Assembly (NCBI RefSeq): GCF_012726295.1 | Contig: NZ_JABAOB010000006.1 | Span: forward strand, 434,001-498,000 | DNA length: 64,000 nucleotides | Source of the DNA: Chitinophaga sp. Ak27 | Lineage (GTDB): Bacteria > Bacteroidota > Bacteroidia > Chitinophagales > Chitinophagaceae | Reading direction: 5' to 3' | Part shown: positions 25,979 to 35,262 of the stretch, piece after piece | Layout: every line of letters starts with the position of its first letter | Numbering within the stretch: position 1 is the stretch's first letter | Notes under the pieces: generated by a model | Database searches by the model: none | The model's input: the letters and a program-made list of their open reading frames with translations, nothing else | What the model was told of the DNA's origin: nothing | Program-made: the position numbers and the translations under genes

Positions 25979-26770
25979 ATGAAGTATCTTCTACTGATCA
26001 TCTTATGGCTTTCCTGTTTTCAGCCCGTTGAAGCACAAAACGACTTTTGCTCCATCCGCAACACCAGTTTTAACGCTGGTGAAAGTATCACCCTGAAAGT
26101 ATTCTATAACCTTGGCAAAATGTATGTAGGGGCTGGTGAAGCTACCTTTAACGTGGTGCTTGAAAACTTCGCCAACCGCGTAGTATACCATGTTATCGGC
26201 GATGGGAAAACCTACCGGGCATACGACTGGATCTTTAAAGTACGTGATAAATACGAGAGCTTTATCGACACCGCCACCATGCAACCACTCAAATTTCTCC
26301 GTAATGTAAATGAAGGCGGTTATAAGATCTATAACAACGTAGTATTTAACCAGGCCGCTCACCAGGCTATCAGCACCAACGGAACCTTCACGGTGCCGCC
26401 CTGTGTACAGGACGTGATCAGCGCCATCTACTACGCCCGCAATATCGACTTCAATAAATACCAGGTAGGTGATAAAATCCCCTTCGCTATGTTCCTCGAT
26501 GACCAGGTATACAATATCTATATCCGGTACATGGGCAAAGAAGAGGTGAACACCAAATTCGGCAAATTTCGCGCTATCAAGTTCAAGCCCCTGCTGATTA
26601 AAGGAACGATCTTTGAAGGTGGGGAAAAAATGACCGTGTGGGTAAGCGATGATGCCAATAAGGTACCCCTGCGCATTGAAAGCCCCATATCCGTAGGTAA
26701 TATCGTAGTAGATATGGTGAATTACGGCAATCTCCGTTATCCCTTTAGCTCGCTGCTGAACAAGAAGTAA
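25979..26770 (+). CDS. Exported DUF3108 family protein
   Basis: 263 residues with a signal peptide (MKYLLLIILWLSCFQPVEAQ). The mature part is all-beta, with the DUF3108 pattern: FNAGESITLKVFYNLGKMYVGAGEATF near the start is split here as FNAGESITLKV and YVGAGEATF, and the core has KYESFIDTATMQPLKF and VWVSDDANKVPLRIESP. Such proteins resemble LolA/VioE-like lipid-binding barrels, so a periplasmic lipid role is conceivable. The flippase-like gene 9 bp upstream is on the same transcript, which gives that idea mild support. Function is unknown. Confidence 0.85.
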   Translation: MKYLLLIILWLSCFQPVEAQNDFCSIRNTSFNAGESITLKVFYNLGKMYVGAGEATFNVVLENFANRVVYHVIGDGKTYRAYDWIFKVRDKYESFIDTATMQPLKFLRNVNEGGYKIYNNVVFNQAAHQAISTNGTFTVPPCVQDVISAIYYARNIDFNKYQVGDKIPFAMFLDDQVYNIYIRYMGKEEVNTKFGKFRAIKFKPLLIKGTIFEGGEKMTVWVSDDANKVPLRIESPISVGNIVVDMVNYGNLRYPFSSLLNKK

Positions 26771-26843
26771 TACCCCGGTTTTAACAATTCATTTGAGGGA
26801 TAACAGTCAAAATTTCACGACCTTTCGTCCCGCAGAAAAACTT

Positions 26844-26851
26844 TATATTTG
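26844..26851 (+). promoter_or_regulatory. -7 promoter element of the second orphan regulator
   Basis: TATATTTG, exact match, 16 bp before the ATG at 26868; it excludes the TTG start at 26793. Confidence 0.6.
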
Positions 26852-26867
26852 TTATAATCAACCCTTT

Positions 26868-27578
26868 ATGATTATGGAAGAACGTAAACCGAAGATATTA
26901 CTGGCTGAAGATGATACCAATCTGGGTATGGTGTTGAAGAACTACCTGGAACTGAACGATTATGATGTGGAATTATGCCGCGATGGTATCTTGGCCCTGG
27001 CAGCCTTCCGCCGCGAAAAATTTGACATCTGTCTGCTGGATATTATGATGCCCAATATGGACGGATTTAAACTGGCAGAAGAAATCAGAGATGTGGACCC
27101 TGATATCCCGCTCTTCTTCCTGTCGGCCAAAACCATGAAGGAAGACATTATACAAGGGTATAAACTGGGTGCGGATGACTATATCTCCAAACCATTCGAC
27201 AGCGAACTGCTGCTACTGAAGATAAAAGCCATCCTGAAACGTAACCAGGAGCTCAACAGCAAAGATGAAGAAGTACATGAGTTTGTGATCGGCTCTTACA
27301 CCTTCAATTCCCGCCTCCGTACCCTCGGGCATAATAATGAAACACACACGTTGTCGCCCAAAGAGAACGAATTGTTACATATGTTGTGCGAGCACAAAAA
27401 CGACCTGCTTCCCCGCGAACTGGCCCTGAAGAAAATATGGGGCAGCGATACCTACTTCAACGGCCGTAGTATGGACGTATATATTGCCAAATTACGCAAA
27501 TACCTCAAAGATGATCCCAATATTGAAATTGTGAATATTCACGGTAATGGGTTCAGACTGGTAGTGAAAGATGCCTGA
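26868..27578 (+). CDS. Orphan OmpR-family response regulator (RprY-like), second copy
   Basis: 236 residues from the ATG at 26868; another Met two codons later is possible. Receiver: AEDDT, Asp58 (CLLDIMMPNMDG), Ser/Ala in FLSAK, Lys in ISKPF. Output domain: LSPKENELLHMLCEHKN and GRSMDVYIAKLRKYL. No kinase gene is nearby. It is paralogous to the regulator at 23502-24197 on the other strand, suggesting an old duplication or two partners of distant kinases. It is followed by palindromic repeat C and convergent ruvB. Confidence 0.9.
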   Translation: MIMEERKPKILLAEDDTNLGMVLKNYLELNDYDVELCRDGILALAAFRREKFDICLLDIMMPNMDGFKLAEEIRDVDPDIPLFFLSAKTMKEDIIQGYKLGADDYISKPFDSELLLLKIKAILKRNQELNSKDEEVHEFVIGSYTFNSRLRTLGHNNETHTLSPKENELLHMLCEHKNDLLPRELALKKIWGSDTYFNGRSMDVYIAKLRKYLKDDPNIEIVNIHGNGFRLVVKDA

Positions 27579-27585
27579 GAAGGAA

Positions 27586-27694
27586 GCGAAAAGCTGAAAG
27601 CATAAAGCAAAAAGCTATTAAAGCGAATGATTAACGAGATTTGATATCCGCATTGATCATTCGCTTTAATAGCTTTTTGCTTTATGCTTTTCGC
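27586..27694. repeat. Palindromic repeat copy C
   Basis: Perfect 35-bp arms 27597-27631 and 27656-27690 around a 24-nt loop. The left arm reads GCGAAAA, GCTGAAA, GCATAAA, GCAAAAA; the right arm in reverse reads GCGAAAA, GCATAAA, GCAAAAA, so the arms differ by one exact 7-nt unit (GCTGAAA). The stem middle is TTAAAGCG/CGCTTTAA. It fills the gap between two convergent genes, starting 8 bp after one stop and ending 4 bp before the other. Confidence 0.93.
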
Positions 27695-27697
27695 TCT

Positions 27698-28726
27698 TTA
27701 AAAAAGAAGGTTCGAACCGCCCCTGAAGGAGGTCTTACCTAGATGGATATATGCTTTTTCTGTAACCTCCCGGCCCCTGGGGGTTCGCTTAATAAAGCCT
27801 TCCTGTATCAGGAAAGGCTCATATACTTCTTCCAGGGTGCCTGCTTCTTCTCCTACTGCGGTGGCAATAGTAGTAATGCCCACGGGCCCTCCCTTGAAGT
27901 TTTCGATAATCACATTCAGTATCCGGTTATCCATTTCATCCAGCCCGTATTCATCTACGTTCAATGCTTTCAGGCTCAACTGGGCTATTTCCATGTCTAT
28001 CACGCCGGTACCTATTACCTGGGCAAAGTCGCGCACGCGGCGCAACAACCCATTGGCAATACGGGGGGTACCCCGGGAACGCCTGGCTATTTCATTGGCT
28101 GCATCAGAAGTAATTTTCATATTCAACAGAGAGGAAGCGCGCCAGATGATCTTTTGCAATGTGGCAGCACTGTAGTACTCCAGCCTGGATTTAATGCCGA
28201 AACGCGATAACAATGGGGCAGTGAGCAGCCCAGAGCGCGTGGTAGCACCGATCAGCGTAAACGGCTGCAGGTTAATTTGTATCGCACGGGCACTGGGACC
28301 CGTATCAATCATAATATCGATGCGGTAATCCTCCATGGCGGAATATAGGTATTCCTCCACTACGGTACTCAGGCGGTGTATTTCATCAATAAACAGCACG
28401 TCTTTATCCTCCAGGTTGGTGAGCAAACCCGCCAAGTCGCCGGGCTTTTCAATCACCGGCCCGGAAGTTTCCCGGATATTTACCCCCAACTCATTGGCCA
28501 CAATACGCGACAAAGTGGTTTTCCCCAAACCCGGAGGTCCGTGAAACAGCACATGGTCGAGCGCTTCCCCACGCATTTTGGCCGCTTTAATAAAAATCTT
28601 CAGGTTCTCGATAATTTGATCCTGGCCCGAAAAATCCATGATTTCCCGCGGCCGGATGCTGTTCTCGAACTCTTTCTCAGCGGCGCTGAGCCTGTTCTCT
28701 TCTGGTCTTAAAGGCTGATTGGACAT
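27698..28726 (-). CDS. ruvB: Holliday junction branch migration helicase RuvB
   Basis: 342 residues, the standard length. AAA+ motifs: Walker A HGPPGLGKTTLS, Walker B VLFIDEIHRL, sensor 1 GATTRSGLL, and arginine finger region RFGIKSRLEYY; the C-terminal winged helix ends RTPRGREVTEKAY. As a hexameric ring it drives branch migration with RuvA. It is a single gene here, its promoter element (28740-28747) close upstream, convergent with the second orphan regulator. Confidence 0.97.
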   Translation of the reverse strand: MSNQPLRPEENRLSAAEKEFENSIRPREIMDFSGQDQIIENLKIFIKAAKMRGEALDHVLFHGPPGLGKTTLSRIVANELGVNIRETSGPVIEKPGDLAGLLTNLEDKDVLFIDEIHRLSTVVEEYLYSAMEDYRIDIMIDTGPSARAIQINLQPFTLIGATTRSGLLTAPLLSRFGIKSRLEYYSAATLQKIIWRASSLLNMKITSDAANEIARRSRGTPRIANGLLRRVRDFAQVIGTGVIDMEIAQLSLKALNVDEYGLDEMDNRILNVIIENFKGGPVGITTIATAVGEEAGTLEEVYEPFLIQEGFIKRTPRGREVTEKAYIHLGKTSFRGGSNLLF

Positions 28727-28739
28727 AATTGTATACCCT

Positions 28740-28747
28740 CAAAAATA
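28740..28747 (-). promoter_or_regulatory. -7 promoter element of ruvB
   Basis: Minus strand TATTTTTG, exact match, 13 bp before the ATG, giving a short leader. Confidence 0.5.
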
Positions 28748-28832
28748 CGCAAATATTCAAAGGAAGAGGAACGCTTGCATATTCATCTTTCCCTGATTAT
28801 TTTTAATATTACTAAAATCCCCATCCCCACGT

Positions 28833-31253
28833 ATGACAAAGTCCCTGTTTTTATTGCTTTTGTTGGCCCTGTTTTATCATACCATGCCTGTAGCTGCCCA
28901 AACGAAATTCAAGAAAGGTGATAGCTGGTTATACCTGGTACAATTTACTGATTCCGGTTTTCAGCAGGAGCCTGTGCAGCGGGAAAAGCTATACCGTATT
29001 GCGATTACAGGTACCCAGGCAAATGGTACCGTACAGGCCAGCGCCACCCTGGAGGGATATACTATCACCGCGGGAAACACCCACTATAGTAGTAGCCAAC
29101 CCGCAACTTATCCGCTTAGTCCCGATCTCATGTTCCCCATGTTGGCACTTTATCAACCGCTGTCGTTTTTCCTGCATCCAAATGATAGTGTTGGCCAGCC
29201 AGTAAATATCCCCGCGCTGGTGACAGCTGCAGCGAATAAAGTGGGACTGGAACCCCAATGGGAAAATGCCTATTCCGCCTGGCTGAAGAGTGCAGCGACG
29301 GAAATAAACCATCTGTTTGCACATTTTCCTGCCCAGGTAGTGCCGGGCTATCAATGGAATACGACTTACTGGAGTTACCGGGTAGACAGCGTCCGGAAAA
29401 GTGGAATAATAATCAGCGGCATAGCAAACCGGGAAATGCCGGATACTATGAAAGGGCGGACTACAGTTTCGTATACGCTTTCCCGTGACAACGGAAGCGT
29501 ACTGACGCTGACGGCCGTAGCCCGGCTGGGGCATAGCGCTAATGCGCCAAAGGTAGTTACACAAGTGAAGCGTTTGCCGGCTGCTACAATTGTACCGCCT
29601 GTAGATACCGCCTTTTATAATATGCTGATCCGCATTGCATATAGCAATGAATTACTGACAAAAAACAACGAACTCGATTCGGCCAAACTGATGAATTTCC
29701 TCGCCATTAATCAGCCGAAATATGGACTAGATGCGACCTTTAAGGTAGCTACGCTGAATTTACTAAATCGGGGGAGAAGCGAATTTATCTACGAACTATA
29801 CCACAACTTGCTAAAAGAAACGACATCTGATCTTATAGCCAATAATCCCAACCATTTGTTTAATAAACTTGGAGATGCTGTATGGAGGAATACTGATACG
29901 GCGGTGGTTTTAGTAAAGCTGTTATCCGCAAATCAGCCTATACTAAATTCCTGGCTGGATCAGTCATTTTCCCAGGGGTTGCGTAAGAGAAGGGAAGAAA
30001 AGGAAGATACTGCGGCTATTCTGAAATACTTCCGGGAGAGTGGCATGAGCGAGAAAAGGATTGCAGAACTGTTTGAAGAAGCAGAAAAAGTGCCCGCTGC
30101 CAGCAGGGTGTTATTAAGCCGGTTAGCCCGGGAAAAAGACAGTGTGTTGCAGGCGTCGGTTCGCCCTATGTATTTATGGGATCAGGCAATGCATACAACA
30201 GACACGGCTACACTAAAAAACATTGCCAGTCAATTTGGCCAGGTGAGCGCTACCGAATTAACATTGGGGAAAGCCGCCCGTTATCAGCTGATGGTTACAG
30301 GTATTTTGAAAGATGCGCAGTTAAACGCCGTAGCAGGTCAATTGCTGGATAAAACCTTGGTCGACCTGGTGAGGAACCAGCAGGATACAGCTTTCTGGAG
30401 AGCCCACCCGGAGCTAAAAGAGAAGAAGGATGCCAATAAGAATATCCTGGCGCATGCTTACTACCTCAAATATCAGCAAACCGTAAAGCAGGACAAAGAT
30501 GCCGCTATGAATTACCTGGGCCTGGCGGCGGCCAACTCGCCTGGAAGCAATCGGGAAAAAGCCCATGAAAGCTTTTATGATCGTGTATTTCTTGATTCGA
30601 AGGAGGATTACCGGGCCGAGTTTGCCGCCCAACTGAATGCCCTAGGGAAGCCGCAAGAGGCTATGAAAGTATTGTCCCGGCAGCTGACAACAGAGCCAGG
30701 TATGCTGGATTCAGCCAGATCTTTTTTTGACAACCATTTCCCGGGGAAATCCTTTGCCGGCTATTTCCGGGATGTATTGCTGAAAGACTGGAAAGATGCT
30801 CCTGATTTTGCACTCACCGGGATTAATAATGAACGCTTTCGCCTGGCCGACTATCGGGGTAAGTGGTTGTTGCTCGACTTCTGGGGGACCTGGTGTCCCC
30901 CCTGCCGGGAAGATTTACCACATCTGAATAAGCTGGCCGTCGAAATTAATGAAGGCAAGCACCCCGGAAATGCGATATTGACCATTTCCTGCCATGAAAC
31001 CCTGGAGACGGCGAGAGATTTCGTTAAAGCCAATGCCTATGTGTTTGCAGCTGCCCATTCAGACAGCCAGGTAGAAAAATTGTACCAGGTGGCTGGTTAT
31101 CCGACCAAAGTATTAGTTTCGCCAGAGGGGAAGATGCTGGAATTACAATTTGGGGCAGATTATGCCGCCATTTTAAAAGCCTACAGCGATATCTATTCCC
31201 AGAAAGATAAAGAAGCCTCTGATATCAAGGTTCACAACAAGCAAAAAGACTAA
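28833..31253 (+). CDS. Large exported protein with C-terminal TlpA-type thioredoxin domain
   Basis: 806 residues with signal peptide (cleaved near VAAQT). Residues about 650-790 form a TlpA/ResA-like thioredoxin domain with catalytic WCPPC (Cys688 and Cys691) inside FWGTWCPPCRED and the cis-Pro in AGYPTK. The 600 residues before it are not recognisable: a beta-rich start, then a long helical, partly TPR-like region. TlpA-type proteins reduce disulfides in the periplasm. The M28 peptidase starts 8 bp downstream, so the two are co-transcribed. Confidence 0.85.
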   Translation: MTKSLFLLLLLALFYHTMPVAAQTKFKKGDSWLYLVQFTDSGFQQEPVQREKLYRIAITGTQANGTVQASATLEGYTITAGNTHYSSSQPATYPLSPDLMFPMLALYQPLSFFLHPNDSVGQPVNIPALVTAAANKVGLEPQWENAYSAWLKSAATEINHLFAHFPAQVVPGYQWNTTYWSYRVDSVRKSGIIISGIANREMPDTMKGRTTVSYTLSRDNGSVLTLTAVARLGHSANAPKVVTQVKRLPAATIVPPVDTAFYNMLIRIAYSNELLTKNNELDSAKLMNFLAINQPKYGLDATFKVATLNLLNRGRSEFIYELYHNLLKETTSDLIANNPNHLFNKLGDAVWRNTDTAVVLVKLLSANQPILNSWLDQSFSQGLRKRREEKEDTAAILKYFRESGMSEKRIAELFEEAEKVPAASRVLLSRLAREKDSVLQASVRPMYLWDQAMHTTDTATLKNIASQFGQVSATELTLGKAARYQLMVTGILKDAQLNAVAGQLLDKTLVDLVRNQQDTAFWRAHPELKEKKDANKNILAHAYYLKYQQTVKQDKDAAMNYLGLAAANSPGSNREKAHESFYDRVFLDSKEDYRAEFAAQLNALGKPQEAMKVLSRQLTTEPGMLDSARSFFDNHFPGKSFAGYFRDVLLKDWKDAPDFALTGINNERFRLADYRGKWLLLDFWGTWCPPCREDLPHLNKLAVEINEGKHPGNAILTISCHETLETARDFVKANAYVFAAAHSDSQVEKLYQVAGYPTKVLVSPEGKMLELQFGADYAAILKAYSDIYSQKDKEASDIKVHNKQKD

Positions 31254-31261
31254 ACCCTTTT

Positions 31262-32578
31262 ATGAAGAAATCACTATTATTATGCCTTGCAGCCGGGAGT
31301 ATGGCGATAGCCAGCCAGGCGCAGGATATTAAAGAAAAAGAAGTAAAGCGTATTATCTCTACATTGGCGGCCGACGATATGCAGGGCCGCTTCCCGGGAA
31401 CGCCAGGCATTGAAAAGGCGGCACAGTTTATCAGCGGCGAGTTTGCAAAGGCCGGACTACAACCACTGCCAGGCGAAAGCAACTACCTGCAATCATTTGC
31501 CAAGTATAAAATGCATGCTACCAGTGTATCCCTTACCGTTAATGGCGTGCCGCGGCGCTGGCCGGTGATGCCGATTGGAGCCGGCAGCAATTTCGACTGG
31601 GTAAAAGACGACAGCTATGCCGTGATGCATGTAAATGATCCGCACGCCCTGATGAGCATTTTAAAGAACCCGGAAAAGCTGGAGAAAAATACCCTGGTAT
31701 GGATAGGCTCAGCGCTGAGTGGCTACCTGGGTGGGCTTACCGGTAATTTTTCCGAGCATAGTTATGATACCCGTGAACAACTGGACGCTGTCGCCGCAAA
31801 AGGAGCAACAGAAAAACAAGTGGTATTGGTGTTCGAAGAACAGCCGGTAGCCGATACTGCCAGCTGGGAAATACATGTGAAAAGAGAAGTGGAGACACAA
31901 CATTTTGCCAATGTAGCCGGCATGATCAAGGGAAAAAGCAAGCCTGATGAGTATGTAGTATTTTCCGGCCATTATGATCACCTGGGCATTTTACCCGCCG
32001 AGTCCGGCGATAGTATTGCCAACGGAGCAGATGATGACGCTTCCGGCACTACCGCTGTGGTCATGCTTTCGAAGTATTTTCAGCACCATCTCCCTGAGCG
32101 CTCTGTTATTTTTGTAGCGTTTACAGCGGAAGAATCGGGCGGTTATGGTTCCCGCTATTTTTCAGAGAAACAGGATCCCAATAAGGTGGTGGCCATGTTT
32201 AATATCGAGATGATAGGTAAGGAGTCCAAATTTGGAAGAAACAGCGCTTTTATCACCGGGTTTGAACGTTCTGATTTTGGGCCTATCCTGCAACGTAACC
32301 TGAAAGGGTCCAGTTTTAATTTCCACCCGGATCCTTATCCTGACCAACAGCTGTTTTACCGCTCAGACAATGCCACACTGGCCAGGCAGGGCGTTCCGGC
32401 ACATACCATTTCTACCACCCAGATAGATAAAGATAAATACTATCATACCGTAAGTGATGAAGTAACGACGCTCGATACCAGGAATATTACGGATATTATC
32501 CAGGCTATTGCTATCAGCGCTGGAACCATTGTAAATGGAACGGATACGCCTACACGAATTGAAAAGCTGGAAAAATAG
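31262..32578 (+). CDS. Exported M28 family zinc metallopeptidase
   Basis: 438 residues with signal peptide (ends SQAQ). Zinc-site motifs: FSGHYDHLG (His, Asp), NGADDDASGTTAVV (bridging Asp), FTAEESGGYGSRYF (catalytic Glu-Glu), NIEMIGK (Asp position replaced by Glu) and a late His in KYYHTVSDE. Between the prodomain-like N-terminus and the catalytic domain there is an apical/PA-like insertion (residues about 90-210). It probably works in the periplasm as an aminopeptidase. It is the second gene after the TlpA-like protein, followed by a strong terminator. Confidence 0.9.
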   Translation: MKKSLLLCLAAGSMAIASQAQDIKEKEVKRIISTLAADDMQGRFPGTPGIEKAAQFISGEFAKAGLQPLPGESNYLQSFAKYKMHATSVSLTVNGVPRRWPVMPIGAGSNFDWVKDDSYAVMHVNDPHALMSILKNPEKLEKNTLVWIGSALSGYLGGLTGNFSEHSYDTREQLDAVAAKGATEKQVVLVFEEQPVADTASWEIHVKREVETQHFANVAGMIKGKSKPDEYVVFSGHYDHLGILPAESGDSIANGADDDASGTTAVVMLSKYFQHHLPERSVIFVAFTAEESGGYGSRYFSEKQDPNKVVAMFNIEMIGKESKFGRNSAFITGFERSDFGPILQRNLKGSSFNFHPDPYPDQQLFYRSDNATLARQGVPAHTISTTQIDKDKYYHTVSDEVTTLDTRNITDIIQAIAISAGTIVNGTDTPTRIEKLEK

Positions 32579-32598
32579 TACCAGCGCGCATCATATAT

Positions 32599-32637
32599 TG
32601 ATCCGATTAAGCGAGCTTAGTCGGATCATTCTTTTTT
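32599..32637 (+). terminator. Intrinsic terminator after the M28 peptidase
   Basis: TGATCCGATTAAGC pairs with GCTTAGTCGGATCA (one G-U pair) around GA, then a T-rich tail TTCTTTTTT. Confidence 0.88.
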
Positions 32638-32723
32638 AATTAACGCCAAAGCTGTTCGTTTTCCCAAATTCTTTGTTAAATTTACCCCATAATTTTCCCC
32701 AGTCATTAAAAACCATATCGATA

Positions 32724-33485
32724 ATGAAAACCGGAATCCTACAATTCTGCGGTGCTGTTGGCATTGCAACCATCCTGCTATCTTCTTGTTCAAAGAATGA
32801 TATGGCAGGACCGGATGGTCAACCACCCATCGACAACGCAAACGCTGCCACTGTCAACTACGAAATTTCGGCAGTAAATCCCACGTACACGTTATCACCA
32901 GACGCTACGGGCCGCTTGTCTGCTATCACCGGCGATGCAGCAATGGCAAAAGCAGCTCCTGGTAGTTTCGACATCACCTGGGACACTGCAACGGCACGTT
33001 TAAGAGAAATCCGCTTTGATGCAAGACGCGGAAAAGATGAAGTGGAATTTAAATTGAAAACAGACAGGCAGGTAGACCTCAAAAAAGTACCTGCTGTACT
33101 GGGTGCAATTAAAATTCCTACCGGCACTTACCAACAGGTGAAAGTGTATGCAAGAGTAGAAGGAGACAAGAATGATCCTGCAGTACGACTGATAGGATTT
33201 ATTACCTGGGATGGCAAAAAGATCCCAATGGAAATCCTGCTCTCCGGAAAGATTGAACTGATGGCTCACGGAAAGGATGTAGTGGTAACAGACTCTAAGA
33301 TCGACTGGAAAGGCTCGCTTAAGATTTCAATGGACCTGATTCTTACCAAGCTGCAGATCGGCGACTTTACCGGTTCATTCACCAACGGTAAGTTAAAGAT
33401 CAGTGTAGATGTAAATGGCGACCTCCACAACAAGGTGGTAGATGCCCTGGAAAACAGCATGTCTGTAGAACACACGCACGACTGA
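32724..33485 (+). CDS. Lipoprotein of unknown function
   Basis: 253 residues from the ATG at 32724, which starts a type II signal peptide with lipobox LLSSC, followed by SKND. The mature part is beta-rich with DITWDTATARLREIRFDARR and VFIP-like strands such as LGAIKIPTGTYQQVKVYA, similar to DUF4382-type lipoproteins in shape, but I cannot assign it to that family firmly. The end carries EHTHD. The absence of a positive sorting signal after Cys leaves inner or outer membrane open. It has terminators on both sides and is a single-gene unit. Confidence 0.75.
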   Translation: MKTGILQFCGAVGIATILLSSCSKNDMAGPDGQPPIDNANAATVNYEISAVNPTYTLSPDATGRLSAITGDAAMAKAAPGSFDITWDTATARLREIRFDARRGKDEVEFKLKTDRQVDLKKVPAVLGAIKIPTGTYQQVKVYARVEGDKNDPAVRLIGFITWDGKKIPMEILLSGKIELMAHGKDVVVTDSKIDWKGSLKISMDLILTKLQIGDFTGSFTNGKLKISVDVNGDLHNKVVDALENSMSVEHTHD

Positions 33486-33502
33486 TTGCCGTAAATGAAT
33501 TG

Positions 33503-33543
33503 CCCCCGGTTCCTGTTGATGAATGCCAGGACCGGGGGTTTTT
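33503..33543. terminator. Terminator between lipoprotein and endonuclease-family genes
   Basis: CCCCCGGTTCCTG pairs with CAGGACCGGGGG (one bulged T), 11-nt loop, then TTTTT. It lies between two convergent genes. Confidence 0.88.
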
Positions 33544-33553
33544 ATGCATTTGT

Positions 33554-34405
33554 TTATTTCATCATCAGCTCCGTATATACAGCGAAGTGATCAGAAGCAT
33601 ACCGGCCTTCCCAGGTGGGGGAAATACTGGCATGCTTAAGAATTTGGAACTTGCCTTTGAGGAAGATGTAATCAATAGGTTGCGGCTCTCTTTCAGCCAT
33701 CTGCCAGCCGTTGAAAGTACCTATCGGACCGAAGTGAGGCGTTTCGCTGATTGCCTTGCTATCTGTTAAGTGCAATGGATCGTTCGGATTCATAATAATC
33801 TGGATGGGTTCATCGGATGGAACCGCATTGAAGTCGCCCGTAATGATAGCAGGGGTATTGCCAGCGATATGATGTACCTGTTGCAGCAAGAACTTAGCAC
33901 TTTCCCGGCGGGCAATCTTGCCCATATGATCAAAGTGGGTGTTGAAGTGGAAGAAGAGCTTATTGGTTTTCTTATCCTTAAATTTCCCCCAGGTAACAAT
34001 ACGGGTACAGGCGCCATCCCAGCCAATTTTTCCTGCTACTGTGGGTGTTTCAGATAGCCAGAATGTTTCACTTTTCAATAACTGTAAGCGCGTAGTATCG
34101 TAAAAGATAGCTGAATATTCTCCCTTGGTTTTACCATCATCCCGGCCTACGCCAATACTTTTGTACTGGGGTAATTGTTGTTGTAGGTCCTGCATCTGAT
34201 CGTTCAGGGCTTCCTGAACACCCAATGTATGTGCTCCCAGGAACAGTACTTCTGAGGCCACTTTGTCCTTGCGGTGAGGCCATGCGTTAAGACCGTCATC
34301 CGGGTTATTATAACGGATGTTGAAGGTCATTACTTTCAAGGGTACCTGTGCGGTTGCCATGCCAACTATCAGGCTGCAAACGCCAGACAGCAATAGTTTT
34401 CTCAT
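33554..34405 (-). CDS. Exported endonuclease/exonuclease/phosphatase family protein
   Basis: 283 residues with a signal peptide (GMATAQ). The EEP fold is clear: VMTFNIRYNN (metal Asn), GVQEAL (Glu), FNTHFDHMG, ITGDFNAVPSDEP (catalytic Asp and Asn) and ASDHFAVYTEL (His pair). Exported members of this group usually act as sphingomyelinase-like or other phosphodiesterases rather than on chromosomal DNA. No operon partner; the M23 peptidase gene upstream on the same strand is separated by 104 bp. Confidence 0.9.
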   Translation of the reverse strand: MRKLLLSGVCSLIVGMATAQVPLKVMTFNIRYNNPDDGLNAWPHRKDKVASEVLFLGAHTLGVQEALNDQMQDLQQQLPQYKSIGVGRDDGKTKGEYSAIFYDTTRLQLLKSETFWLSETPTVAGKIGWDGACTRIVTWGKFKDKKTNKLFFHFNTHFDHMGKIARRESAKFLLQQVHHIAGNTPAIITGDFNAVPSDEPIQIIMNPNDPLHLTDSKAISETPHFGPIGTFNGWQMAEREPQPIDYIFLKGKFQILKHASISPTWEGRYASDHFAVYTELMMK

Positions 34406-34509
34406 ACCAAATCGATTTAAACGCGTAAAAATAGCATCTGTGCGGATAAATCCTAATGAATCGGTAACAATTTACTATTTCATCATCTCTGTACTGGCAG
34501 GCAGCGTAG

Positions 34510-35196
34510 TTAATGTGTGTATTGATTGAGTTGCAAAATAATATCCGGATCAGGGCAGTTGGATAAGTATTTTTCTTTCTCGCTATAGCGGCATACGCCG
34601 GGGTAGTCGCCACGGAAACCTTGCATATCTTCAATGACCTGAAAATGTAGGTGTGGTGGCCATCCGCCATTTTCGGAAGGGGTGCCGAAATGTGCCAGCT
34701 GATGGCCGGCAGCAATAGGCATGTTTTCATATAACCCCTGTAAATTGGAAATACTCAAATGCCCGTACAAGGTATAAAAGGTGTATCCATCAAGCTGGTG
34801 CTGCAAAATAATAGTAGCGCCATAATCCCCGAAATGATCATTAAACCGGAAACTATGTACATGCGCATTCAGCGGAACATACAACTGTGTGCCGGTTTCT
34901 CCCCATACATCCATACCCAGGTGAAGGCGCCGGGGTTCTTCGCCCGCATCGAAATGAGGGCTCACTGCATATATCGTTCTGTGTTCGGCATACCCGCCAA
35001 TGCCCAGGCGGCAGCCACTTTGCTCCAATGTGGTATCAATGTATTTGCTAAACCGGTTGATGTCCTGCAGGATGTTTTTGGTGAGTGTAGTGTTGTTGGC
35101 AGTGAAATCCATTACCAGCAGGGGTTCATGATCGCCCATCAGCGGAATAACCGGCTTGAAGGAGGACTGATACTTCTTTAATACCTCTTGTAACAT
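34510..35196 (-). CDS. M23 family metallopeptidase without signal peptide
   Basis: 228 residues. The lysostaphin-like zinc site is complete: RLHLGMDVWG (His, Asp), YGHLS (His) and PPHLHFQVIE (HxH). M23 enzymes cut peptidoglycan cross-links. The protein starts MLQEVLKKYQSSFKPVIP and has no hydrophobic signal, which is unusual for a wall hydrolase; there is no better upstream start in the 66 bp to the divergent Lgt-like gene. It may be exported by another route or may act on another substrate. Activity is inferred from motifs. Confidence 0.85.
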   Translation of the reverse strand: MLQEVLKKYQSSFKPVIPLMGDHEPLLVMDFTANNTTLTKNILQDINRFSKYIDTTLEQSGCRLGIGGYAEHRTIYAVSPHFDAGEEPRRLHLGMDVWGETGTQLYVPLNAHVHSFRFNDHFGDYGATIILQHQLDGYTFYTLYGHLSISNLQGLYENMPIAAGHQLAHFGTPSENGGWPPHLHFQVIEDMQGFRGDYPGVCRYSEKEKYLSNCPDPDIILQLNQYTH

Positions 35197-35262
35197 ATTT
35201 TTGCGTACTTGAAGTTCATCTAAATATAAATATTAATTTGTGTATTAAATAATCATTGCCCA

